Both the position numbers and the translations under genes were made by a program. This document shows positions 1 to 5,385 of a stretch of DNA of 6,623 bases, in pieces. The stretch comes from Bacteroidota bacterium (GTDB taxonomy: Bacteria; Bacteroidota; Bacteroidia; Bacteroidales; JAKIYJ01). The stretch's first letter is position 1; each line of letters begins with the position of its first letter. The DNA lies in NCBI GenBank assembly GCA_022708585.1, contig JAKIYJ010000084.1:1-6623 (forward strand), given 5' to 3'. The notes under the pieces were generated by a model. That model did not search any database. It saw nothing but the letters and a program-made list of their open reading frames with translations, and was not told the origin of the DNA.

Positions 1-229
1 TATCTTTTTCAAGTGCAGAAAGTCTTTTCTGTATCTCATTATTTTTTGAAGTAAGTTCAGTAACTTGAGTTAACAAATTCTGATTCTGATTTTTCAAATC
101 TTTGTAATCTGTTTCACATTTTTCACGACGCTGTTTCTCTTCTTCAAATTTACGATATGATATACAAGATGTGGTTCCGAATGATATCGTAAGAATAAAC
201 AAAAAAGTTATGAAATTGAAGTTTTTCAT
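1..229 (-). CDS. Coiled-coil lipoprotein, N-terminal part (probable OmpA-family envelope protein), truncated by window edge
   Basis: The frame opens at an ATG at 229 and stays open to base 1, giving 76 codons with no stop; the C-terminus lies outside the window. The first 22 residues form a lipoprotein signal peptide: Lys2, a hydrophobic stretch (FITFLFILTISF), then GTTSC with Cys22 as the likely lipidated residue. The mature part starts ISYRKFEEEK and continues as a charged, Gln/Asn/Glu-rich helix with repeated leucines, typical of a coiled coil. In Bacteroidota, short lipoproteins with Cys-x-x-x-(R/K)-(K/Y) followed by a coiled coil commonly lead into a C-terminal OmpA/MotB peptidoglycan-binding domain, so an outer-membrane-anchored OmpA-like protein is the best guess. 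That domain is not visible here. No acidic residues directly follow the Cys, so I see no surface-export signal. It lies downstream of rplY on the same strand but across a 292-bp gap, so it probably has its own promoter. Confidence 0.75.
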   Translation of the reverse strand, partial: MKNFNFITFLFILTISFGTTSCISYRKFEEEKQRREKCETDYKDLKNQNQNLLTQVTELTSKNNEIQKRLSALEKD

Positions 230-325
230 TTTATAATTATTTAATTGATTTATATTACATTATAAATTTCGCTTGGCTTTTTATTTGAAATATTTCTATA
301 TATTTCACCAATGTTTGTACCTTAA

Positions 326-470
326 TTTAGAGTTTGTCCATAATGTCCGATTTCATCGTTATTCTCAGCCTTCAAATCAGTTATGTATTTTAGTACAATC
401 CCGATTTTCGAGGCTATCGAAACCTCGAACATTCTGAAACAAACTCTTGACTTTATGGACAGACACTAAA
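326..470. mobile_element. MITE-like element with imperfect 22-bp terminal inverted repeats
   Basis: Positions 326-347 and 449-470 are inverted repeats matching at 19 of 22 positions. The outer 18 bp match at 16 of 18: TTTAGAGTTTGTCCATAA against the reverse complement TTTAGTGTCTGTCCATAA. The 145-bp unit is directly flanked by TAA on both sides (323-325 and 471-473), which could be a 3-bp target duplication of the TNA type made by some IS5-group elements, although such a short match can occur by chance in AT-rich DNA. Inside there is a second hairpin (TTCGAGG at 407-413 with CCTCGAA at 423-429), and ACAAACTCT at 439-447 is complementary to 329-337. It contains no coding frame. The structure is seen directly; mobility and transposase family are inference. 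It sits downstream of rplY, so it could also affect rplY transcript ends. Confidence 0.6.
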
Positions 471-521
471 TAATATTATATATCCTGTTATTTTATACTT
501 TTATATAACTTAAACAGTAAT

Positions 522-1142
522 TTATTCTTTCTTTTCTTCTGCGGCAGGAGTTGATGAAGCAGTTTGAGCTTTTTCAGATGTCGTTTCTTCCGTTACTGCG
601 GCTCTGGTAACATAAACCCCAACAATTACTGTGTTTTCGGGATTAAGTATTTCAAAGTTTTCATTTTTAATATTACTTACTTTAACAGTATTCCCAATTT
701 CGAGGGAAGAAATATCAACATCAATAGAATCAGGCATATTGGCAGGGAGAGCTTTTACTTTAAGATTTCTTGATTTGGAAAGAAGTTTACCACCTTTTAG
801 TACACCAGGGGCTACGCCTTTCAGTTTGACTGGAATATGCATTATAATTGGTTTATTGTCACGAAGTTCAAGAAAATCAACATGCAATATTTTATCTGTA
901 ACAGGGTGGAACTGCACTTCCTGGACAATAGCATCAATTTGTTTTTTATCTATATTTAATTTAACGAAACAAACCTCAGGAGTATAAATGATATTTATAA
1001 AATCTTTTTCTTTTACGGAAAAAAGAATTTGTTCCTGACCCCCATAAACCACACAAGGCACGAGGTTGTTTTTACGTAATTGTTTTGCATCTTTTTTCCC
1101 TACGTTCTCACGAAGAGAACCGCTAATAGATACTGTTTTCAT
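522..1142 (-). CDS. rplY: 50S ribosomal protein L25, general stress protein Ctc type
   Basis: The 206-residue protein is the long, two-domain CTC/TL5 form of L25. It binds 5S rRNA in the central protuberance of the large ribosomal subunit. The N-terminal L25 beta-barrel domain covers about residues 1-92 and includes the family's start (SISGSLRENVGKKDAKQLRK), the segment VPCVVYGG (28-35) and the HVDFLEL segment (87-93). The C-terminal TL5 domain covers about 98-180 and contains IPVKLKGVAPGVLKGGKLL. A short disordered tail rich in Ala, Thr and Glu ends in EEKKE, as is common in Bacteroidota homologues. It begins 35 bases after the prs stop on the same strand, without a clear promoter of its own, and is probably co-transcribed with prs. 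The peptidyl-tRNA hydrolase gene (pth) that often follows it in this phylum is absent; the next gene is a lipoprotein. The ATG at 1142 gives the normal family start. Confidence 0.95.
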   Translation of the reverse strand: MKTVSISGSLRENVGKKDAKQLRKNNLVPCVVYGGQEQILFSVKEKDFINIIYTPEVCFVKLNIDKKQIDAIVQEVQFHPVTDKILHVDFLELRDNKPIIMHIPVKLKGVAPGVLKGGKLLSKSRNLKVKALPANMPDSIDVDISSLEIGNTVKVSNIKNENFEILNPENTVIVGVYVTRAAVTEETTSEKAQTASSTPAAEEKKE

Positions 1143-1177
1143 GATTAAAAAAAATTAAGTGTTAATTAATATAAAAT

Positions 1178-2113
1178 TTATGTAAAGTTAAAATGTGAAC
1201 TTATTGACTCAAAACGTGTTATTTTATCTATGACATCAGCAAATAATCTGGCTGTGGTAAGGACTTTTATTTTGGGAGAAGATTTTTTCAATGGAATGGT
1301 GTCAGTTGTGATGAGTTCGGTAATAGCACTATTTTCAATATTTTGATAAGCATTGCCAGATAAAATTGGATGTGTACAAATGGCTCTGACACTTTTTGCT
1401 CCTTTTTGCATAAGTAAATCAGCTGCCAGGGTTATAGTTCCAGCTGTGTCAATAATGTCATCTACAAGCACTACATCACGACCTTTTACATCACCTATAA
1501 TAACCATATTACCTATTTCATTAGGTTTTGCTCTTTGTTTATAACATATAACAAAATCTGTATTAAGAAATTTGGAATATGAAGCAGCTCTTCTTGTTCC
1601 ACCAGTATCAGGAGAAGCTATTGTTGGATTTTCCAATGTCAATTCGCGTAAATAAGGAATAAAAATAGATGAAGCATACAAGTGATCTACTGGTATATCA
1701 AAAAAACCCTGTATCTGGTCGGCATGCAAATCCATAGTAATAAGACGATTTATACCAGCAGCAGTAAGTAAATTTGCAATTAATTTAGCTCCTATTGAAA
1801 CACGAGGTTTATCTTTTCTGTCTTGCCTTGCATAACCAAAATATGGAATCACAGCTATAATATGTTCAGCCGAAGCCCTTTTAGCAGCATCAATCAACAT
1901 CAACAGTTCCATTATATTATCCGTTGGAGCATAAGTTGATTGAATTATAAATAAATTATTACCTCTTATGGTTTCTTCAAAAGATGGCTGAAATTCACCA
2001 TCACAAAAAATATTAATTTTAACATTAAGCAATTTCTTACCAAAACATTTTGCTATGTCTTCCGCCAATTGTTTTGTCGCTCTACCTGAAACAAAATTTA
2101 TCTCTTGAGCCAT
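1178..2113 (-). CDS. prs: Ribose-phosphate pyrophosphokinase (PRPP synthetase)
   Basis: This cytosolic enzyme transfers pyrophosphate from ATP to ribose 5-phosphate, making PRPP for purine, pyrimidine, NAD, histidine and tryptophan synthesis. The 311-residue length is normal for class I enzymes. Visible motifs, in order: the N-terminal FCDGEFQPSFEETIRG region (36-51), the ATP-binding YFGYARQDRK (91-100), the metal/ATP-binding DLHADQIQGFF (128-138), SPDTGGTRRA (167-176), the flexible loop starting YKQRAKP (191-197), and the PRPP signature VLVDDIIDTAGT (215-226). THPILSGNA (247-255) is also typical. All catalytic segments look intact. It is the first gene of a prs-rplY pair and is divergent from folE across a 284-bp region. 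The ATG at 2113 fits the usual N-terminus, and a Bacteroidota -7 box lies 25 bases upstream of it. Confidence 0.97.
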   Translation of the reverse strand: MAQEINFVSGRATKQLAEDIAKCFGKKLLNVKINIFCDGEFQPSFEETIRGNNLFIIQSTYAPTDNIMELLMLIDAAKRASAEHIIAVIPYFGYARQDRKDKPRVSIGAKLIANLLTAAGINRLITMDLHADQIQGFFDIPVDHLYASSIFIPYLRELTLENPTIASPDTGGTRRAASYSKFLNTDFVICYKQRAKPNEIGNMVIIGDVKGRDVVLVDDIIDTAGTITLAADLLMQKGAKSVRAICTHPILSGNAYQNIENSAITELITTDTIPLKKSSPKIKVLTTARLFADVIDKITRFESISSHFNFT

Positions 2114-2138
2114 AACATTTTTTACCTTAAAACTTTTG

Positions 2139-2146
2139 CAAAGTTA
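2139..2146 (-). promoter_or_regulatory. Candidate Bacteroidota -7 promoter box for prs-rplY
   Basis: On the minus strand this reads TAACTTTG, a perfect match to the Bacteroidota primary-sigma -7 consensus TAnnTTTG. It lies 25 bases before the prs ATG, so transcription would start within about 20 bases of the start codon. No clear TTTG is seen at the usual 19-21 base spacing upstream for the -33 element, which lowers confidence. Confidence 0.45.
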
Positions 2147-2186
2147 TTAATTTTTTGAAATTAATAATCGCAGATCTATAAATAAA

Positions 2187-2273
2187 AATTGTAAAAAATT
2201 ATTATACTTAAAATTTGTTATATATAATGTATGAACCTACTCCGAAAAATATAAAAATATCTTTTCAGAGTGG
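2187..2273 (+). repeat. Dispersed intergenic repeat, copy 1
   Basis: Positions 2187-2248 match 4908-4969 at 58 of 62 bases in the same orientation. The repeat starts AATTGTAAAAAATTATTATA and ends in the arm CTACTCCGAAAA. This arm is followed, after a short AT loop, by the near-complementary arm CTTTTCAGAGTGG (2261-2273), so the right end can fold into a hairpin. It lies in the divergent prs/folE promoter region, upstream of the prs -7 box. It is non-coding. The repetition is seen directly; whether it is a mobile repeat or a regulatory site is not known. A TTG-rich AT stretch follows up to folE with no other clear structure. Confidence 0.75.
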
Positions 2274-2397
2274 ATTCAATTTTCAATTTCTTTATACAGT
2301 TTGTCTTATTTTCCTGTGTTTTTACCTGTAAATAATATTATTAAATAAAAATTGAATAAAAACTTGTTATTTTGCAAAATATTTTAAAAATAGTAAA

Positions 2398-3051
2398 ATG
2401 GATAAGAATAATGAAGATTTTGGAACATATCCTGATTTTGATAATAATCGCAATGGGTATCAGAAATTGGATGTTTTTAATGAAGAAAATGTAAATGAAT
2501 TAGCTTCTCATTATAAAGAGATATTAAGACTTTTGGGAGAAGATCCCGGCAGAGAAGGATTGTTAAAAACGCCTGTGAGGATAGCAAAAGCCATGCAATT
2601 TTTTACCCAGGGTTATGAAATTGATCCTAATGCCATATTAATGGAAGCAAGATTTAAAGAAGATTATAAACAGATGGTGATTGTTAAGGACATTGAAATA
2701 TATTCTCTTTGCGAACATCATTTGGTTCCTTTTTTTGGTAAAGCTCATGTGGCATATATTCCAAATAAATACATTACAGGTTTAAGCAAAATTGCAAGAG
2801 TAGTAGATGCTTTTGCGCGAAGGCTTCAGGTTCAGGAAAGGCTGACTACTCAAATTAAAAATTGTATTCATGAAGCATTACAACCTCTGGGAGTTGCTGT
2901 TGTGATAGAAGCAAAACACCTTTGTATGCAAATGAGAGGAATACAGAAACAAAATTCAGTAACTACAACCTCAGATTTTACTGGTGCCTTTTTAACCTCA
3001 GAAAAAACAAGACAGGAGTTTATTCATCTAATAACTGCTGATTTGCTTTGA
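2398..3051 (+). CDS. folE: GTP cyclohydrolase I (FolE1)
   Basis: This zinc enzyme converts GTP to 7,8-dihydroneopterin triphosphate, the first step of folate (and related pterin or queuosine) synthesis, as a cytosolic homodecamer. The 217-residue length is normal. Conserved parts: EDPGREGLLKTPVRIAKAM (48-66), the zinc and active-site segment SLCEHHLVPFFGKAHVAYIP (103-122), GLSKIARVVDAFARR (128-142), LQVQERLT (143-150), and HLCMQMRGIQ (174-183) with SVTTTSDFTGAF (187-198). By comparison with the E. coli enzyme, Cys105, His108 and Cys176 are the zinc ligands and His107 and His174 the catalytic histidines; all are present. The first 35 or so residues are acidic, Asn-rich and poorly conserved, so a shorter start is conceivable, but there is no better in-frame ATG before the conserved region. 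It is a single gene, divergent from prs and convergent with the next gene. No riboswitch is evident in its leader. Confidence 0.96.
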   Translation: MDKNNEDFGTYPDFDNNRNGYQKLDVFNEENVNELASHYKEILRLLGEDPGREGLLKTPVRIAKAMQFFTQGYEIDPNAILMEARFKEDYKQMVIVKDIEIYSLCEHHLVPFFGKAHVAYIPNKYITGLSKIARVVDAFARRLQVQERLTTQIKNCIHEALQPLGVAVVIEAKHLCMQMRGIQKQNSVTTTSDFTGAFLTSEKTRQEFIHLITADLL

Positions 3052-3055
3052 TTGA

Positions 3056-4423
3056 CTATAATTTTCTTTTAATAAATTTACCAAAACCCTTGTTAATAAG
3101 TAACTGATTATCGTCAATTGCAATATGTCCCCTTATTATAACTGTTTTACATTTGCCTGTTACTTCAAATCCTTCATAACTTGAATAATCACAATTCATA
3201 TGATGGGTCTTAACTGAAATTGTATGCTTTTCTTCAGGATCAAATACTACAATATCTGCATCTGAATCAACTGCGATAGTTCCCTTATGAGGATGTAAAC
3301 CAAAAATTTTTGCGGCATTTGTTGAAGTTAATTCTACATATTTATTTAAAGAAATTCTATTTTTTTTAACTCCTTCTGAAAAAAGTAATTCCATTCTGTT
3401 TTCAATTCCAGGAGCCCCATTTGGTATTAGGGAAAAATCCCTGGCTTCTGTAATTTTATCTTTCAGTAAAAATGGACAATGGTCAGTTGCAACTGTTTGA
3501 ATAAGCCCATTGTTAATGGCAGACCATAAGGCATATTGATCTTTTTTTTCACGTAATGGAGGACTTATAACCCATTTTGCAGAATCTGTTCCTTTATTAT
3601 AAAGCGAAGCATCAAGGACAAGATATTGAATACATGTTTCAGCAAAAACCTCCTGACTTCTTACTTTTGCCTCTTTTATCTTGTTCAAAGTCCCCTCACA
3701 AGTAATATGTACAACATAAGACTTGACATTTGTAAGGTTTGCAAGATCGATAAATCTGCCAGTAGCTTCTGATTCCGATATTTCAGGCTGTGATAAATAA
3801 TGATATAATGGATTTAATTTGCCTTCGGATTTATATTTGGAAACAAGGTAATCAATCATATCTCCATTAGTTGCATGAGCAGAAACAATACCTCCATATT
3901 TTTTAACTTCATCCATTACTGCAAGTATTTGTCTGTCGTCCATCATCATAGTTCCCTTGTAAGCCATAAAGATTTTAAAAGAAGGTATGCCTTCCCTTAA
4001 AATAATGTCCTTTATTTCTTTAATGGCATCAGGTGTAGCATCGGTCATATTAAGGTGAAAAGAATAATCGCAGTATGATTTATTATAAGCCTTTATATTC
4101 CATTCGTCCAAAGCAGAATATAATGAATGATTTTTATTTTGAACTGCAAAATCAATAACGCAGGTTGTTCCACCAAAAAGAGCAGCTCTTGTACCTGTTT
4201 CAAAATCATCACTTGAAGCTGTATGTTTAAAGGGAAGATCAAAATGTACATGTGGGTCAATACCACCGGGAAAAATCAATTTGTTTTCAGCTTCTATAAT
4301 ATTTTCAGCACCTATATCAAGATTTTTTCCAATAAGGCTGATTTTTTCATCTTCAATAAAGATATCTGCCGTATAATCATCGGTTGCAGTGATGATTCTC
4401 CCATTTCTAATTAATAAAGACAT
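3056..4423 (-). CDS. hydA: Dihydropyrimidinase / D-hydantoinase-type cyclic amidohydrolase
   Basis: A 455-residue metal-dependent amidohydrolase of the dihydropyrimidinase/hydantoinase/dihydroorotase superfamily, which hydrolyses cyclic diamides such as dihydrouracil or hydantoins. The two-metal site is complete: DPHVHFD gives His58 and His60, FKIFMAYKG gives the carboxylated Lys150 and substrate-contacting Tyr155, SAHATNGD gives His183, VVHITCEG gives His239, and ATDHCPF gives Asp314. WVISPPLR (284-291) and IPNGAPGIENR (333-343) are the usual substrate-binding loops and favour dihydropyrimidinase/hydantoinase over dihydroorotase. Length and termini are normal, with the beta-sandwich strands at both ends (LLIRNGRI; VIIRGHIAIDD). 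Two variations look unusual: HATNGD where HAENGD is common, and TCIQYL where TCPQYL is common. No other pyrimidine-degradation gene is nearby, so the true substrate is uncertain. Its stop lies 4 bases from that of the convergent folE. No TAnnTTTG box was found upstream. Confidence 0.9.
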   Translation of the reverse strand: MSLLIRNGRIITATDDYTADIFIEDEKISLIGKNLDIGAENIIEAENKLIFPGGIDPHVHFDLPFKHTASSDDFETGTRAALFGGTTCVIDFAVQNKNHSLYSALDEWNIKAYNKSYCDYSFHLNMTDATPDAIKEIKDIILREGIPSFKIFMAYKGTMMMDDRQILAVMDEVKKYGGIVSAHATNGDMIDYLVSKYKSEGKLNPLYHYLSQPEISESEATGRFIDLANLTNVKSYVVHITCEGTLNKIKEAKVRSQEVFAETCIQYLVLDASLYNKGTDSAKWVISPPLREKKDQYALWSAINNGLIQTVATDHCPFLLKDKITEARDFSLIPNGAPGIENRMELLFSEGVKKNRISLNKYVELTSTNAAKIFGLHPHKGTIAVDSDADIVVFDPEEKHTISVKTHHMNCDYSSYEGFEVTGKCKTVIIRGHIAIDDNQLLINKGFGKFIKRKL

Positions 4424-4442
4424 AATTAATAAGTTTAAAGAT

Positions 4443-4461
4443 TGATCCCACTCCGAAAAAT
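4443..4461 (+). repeat. Fragment of the dispersed intergenic repeat
   Basis: TGATCCCACTCCGAAAAAT matches 2232-2250 of copy 1 at 17 of 19 bases. Only the left arm of the repeat's hairpin is present; I see neither the upstream 62-bp leader nor the complementary right arm. It lies 20 bases upstream of the hydA start codon, so it would fall in that gene's leader or promoter. Confidence 0.45.
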
Positions 4462-4536
4462 CATTTTTATTTTAAATTGTTTTTTTGATAAAATAAATTG
4501 CTCTATTTTAAAATAATGTTGTTAAAAAACCTTCTT

Positions 4537-4557
4537 GTCCTCGTTTGTAACGAGGAC
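4537..4557. repeat. Perfect 9-bp hairpin with 3-base loop (REP-like)
   Basis: GTCCTCGTT and AACGAGGAC are perfectly complementary around a TGT loop, a GC-containing stem in otherwise very AT-rich DNA. On the minus strand the stem is followed after 7 bases by six T, so it could be a weak terminator for transcripts coming from the secG side. A REP-type extragenic palindrome is equally possible. The stem is seen directly; the role is inference. Confidence 0.5.
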
Positions 4558-4688
4558 GAAAGATTGCAAAGTGTTTTAAAGGTTTGTATAAATTTCATTA
4601 TTGTAAATAGTTAATTTTATTCTAATTAATTTTATCTATATTTTTAATAAACTTATCTATTAAATTTATTATTTTATCAAAAAATTAT

Positions 4689-4723
4689 GCACTTTTCTTT
4701 GTCTGCCATACAAAGAAAAGTGC
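4689..4723 (-). terminator. 14-bp perfect hairpin, possible minus-strand terminator or palindromic repeat
   Basis: GCACTTTTCTTTGT (4689-4702) and ACAAAGAAAAGTGC (4710-4723) are perfectly complementary with a 7-base loop. On the minus strand the stem is followed by ATAA and then six T (4684-4679), compatible with an intrinsic terminator for readthrough from the lptE-TPR-secG operon before hydA. The stem is AT-rich and more than 300 bases beyond the secG stop, and it sits directly beside another palindrome, so it may instead be the edge of a repeat element. Confidence 0.45.
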
Positions 4724-4737
4724 GAAAAGAAAAATCA

Positions 4738-4876
4738 CCGCTGTGGAAATGATTTGATAAAACTACGCAACCCCCTATTAGGGTTTACAAACTCGCTCAC
4801 TTCGTTCGCTCAAACAGGTAAACCCTTCTTGCCCAACCCTGCTTGCTTGTTTTATAACAAATCATTTACAAGGCGG
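4738..4876. repeat. Large nested imperfect palindrome (139 bp), MITE-like or structured
   Basis: The arms 4738-4763 and 4849-4876 pair over 26 positions: 23 Watson-Crick pairs, one G-T wobble, two mismatches, plus a 2-base bulge on the right arm (4856-4857). The outer ends are CCGC and GCGG. Inside is a second perfect stem, GGGTTTAC (4781-4788) with GTAAACCC (4818-4825), closing a 29-base loop in which TCGCTCA occurs twice. The element is richer in GC than the flanks and contains no coding frame. No target-site duplication is evident. A non-autonomous transposable element is the simplest reading; a structured RNA is a less likely alternative. Confidence 0.6.
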
Positions 4877-4907
4877 ATTTAAAAACATTTTATAGCATTT
4901 GTGTTAT

Positions 4908-5015
4908 AATTGTAAAAAATTATTATACTCAAAATTTGTTATTTATAATGTATGAATCTACTCTGAAAAGTTGATAAATTTAATTAAAATTCGATTTATA
5001 GACTTTTCGGGGTGG
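4908..5015 (+). repeat. Dispersed intergenic repeat, copy 2
   Basis: The first 62 bases (4908-4969) match copy 1 (2187-2248) at 58 positions. The right part folds into a hairpin: CTACTCTGAAAAG (4958-4970) pairs fully with CTTTTCGGGGTGG (5003-5015) if G-T wobbles are allowed, and pairing continues partly inward (ATAAAT with ATTTAT). The loop is longer than in copy 1 and of different sequence. It lies 20 bases beyond the secG stop, so the hairpin would form the 3' end of that operon's transcript, but no T-run follows it on the minus strand. Confidence 0.75.
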
Positions 5016-5035
5016 ACTGAAGATCATTACAACTA

Positions 5036-5380
5036 TTAAGGATTTGTTTGTTCTGTACTTTCGGAAGAAGGAGAAGGCTGAAAGTCATTAAGAGGAACAG
5101 CATTTTGTAGTTGTTTACTTACTTCGCTTTGTACAGCTTCGGTACCTTCTTGTTTTGGAATAGTAAAAACAGTAATCAAACTGAGTACCAGCAAAATCGT
5201 AGCCAAGGTCCATGTTGCTTTTTCAAGAAAATCAGTAGTTCGACGTACACCCATAATCTGATTTGAAGAAGAAAAATTGGAAGCCAGTCCTCCTCCCTTT
5301 GAATTCTGAACCAGTACAACCAGAATTAAAAGCAAACACGTAATAAGTATTAATATAGAAATTAAAATATAAGATCCCAT
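5036..5380 (-). CDS. secG: Preprotein translocase subunit SecG
   Basis: SecG is the small inner-membrane subunit of the SecYEG channel and assists SecA-driven protein export. The 114-residue protein has two transmembrane helices (about residues 4-25 and 55-75). Between them is the conserved cytoplasmic loop VLVQNSKGGGLASNFSSS (22-39), followed by QIMGVRRTTDFLEKATW (41-57), diagnostic for the family. The C-terminal tail from about 76 is hydrophilic, rich in Gln, Ser, Glu and Pro, and probably disordered; such tails are common in Bacteroidota SecG. It is the last gene of the lptE-TPR-secG operon, starting 5 bases after the TPR gene's stop, which suggests co-transcription and perhaps translational coupling. 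The ATG at 5380 places the first helix at the N-terminus as expected. Confidence 0.95.
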   Translation of the reverse strand: MGSYILISILILITCLLLILVVLVQNSKGGGLASNFSSSNQIMGVRRTTDFLEKATWTLATILLVLSLITVFTIPKQEGTEAVQSEVSKQLQNAVPLNDFQPSPSSESTEQTNP

Positions 5381-5385
5381 GATTT

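Larger units (their letters stand above)
4424..5035. other. Gene-free 612-bp intergenic region rich in palindromes and repeats
   Basis: No plausible coding frame is seen on either strand. From left to right it holds a fragment of the dispersed repeat (4443-4461), a 9-bp hairpin (4537-4557), a plain AT-rich stretch of about 120 bases (4565-4685), a 14-bp hairpin (4689-4723), a large imperfect palindrome (4738-4876) that is visibly richer in G and C than its surroundings, and copy 2 of the dispersed repeat (4908-5015). It separates the secG operon from hydA, both on the minus strand. Confidence 0.7.

Noticed and set aside
484..516. Weak CTGTT/AACAG stem after rplY as a terminator
   Set aside because: The stem is only five pairs with a long AT loop and no distinct T-run.
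564..987. Open frames on the plus strand opposite rplY
   Set aside because: They lie wholly within a clear ribosomal protein gene on the other strand, and their translations have no recognisable domain.
1353..1544. Short plus-strand frame opposite prs
   Set aside because: Shadow of the PRPP synthetase coding sequence; it covers the conserved PRPP-binding region in antisense.
2275..2356. TTCAATTTT / AAAATTGAA inverted repeat in the folE leader
   Set aside because: Nine A/T-dominated bases separated by about 64 bases are expected by chance in this composition; no riboswitch-like structure surrounds them.
2367..2374. TTATTTTG as a -7 box for folE
   Set aside because: It matches TAnnTTTG at all but one fixed position and is well placed 23 bases before the ATG, but the second base is wrong and no TTTG lies at the -33 spacing, so I did not list it as a promoter.
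4223..4414. Short plus-strand frame opposite the N-terminus of hydA
   Set aside because: Antisense shadow of the metal-binding HVH region; no start context or family match.
2187..5015. CRISPR array or tandem-repeat locus
   Set aside because: The repeated unit occurs only twice in full, about 2.7 kb apart with genes between; there are no regularly spaced repeats or cas genes.
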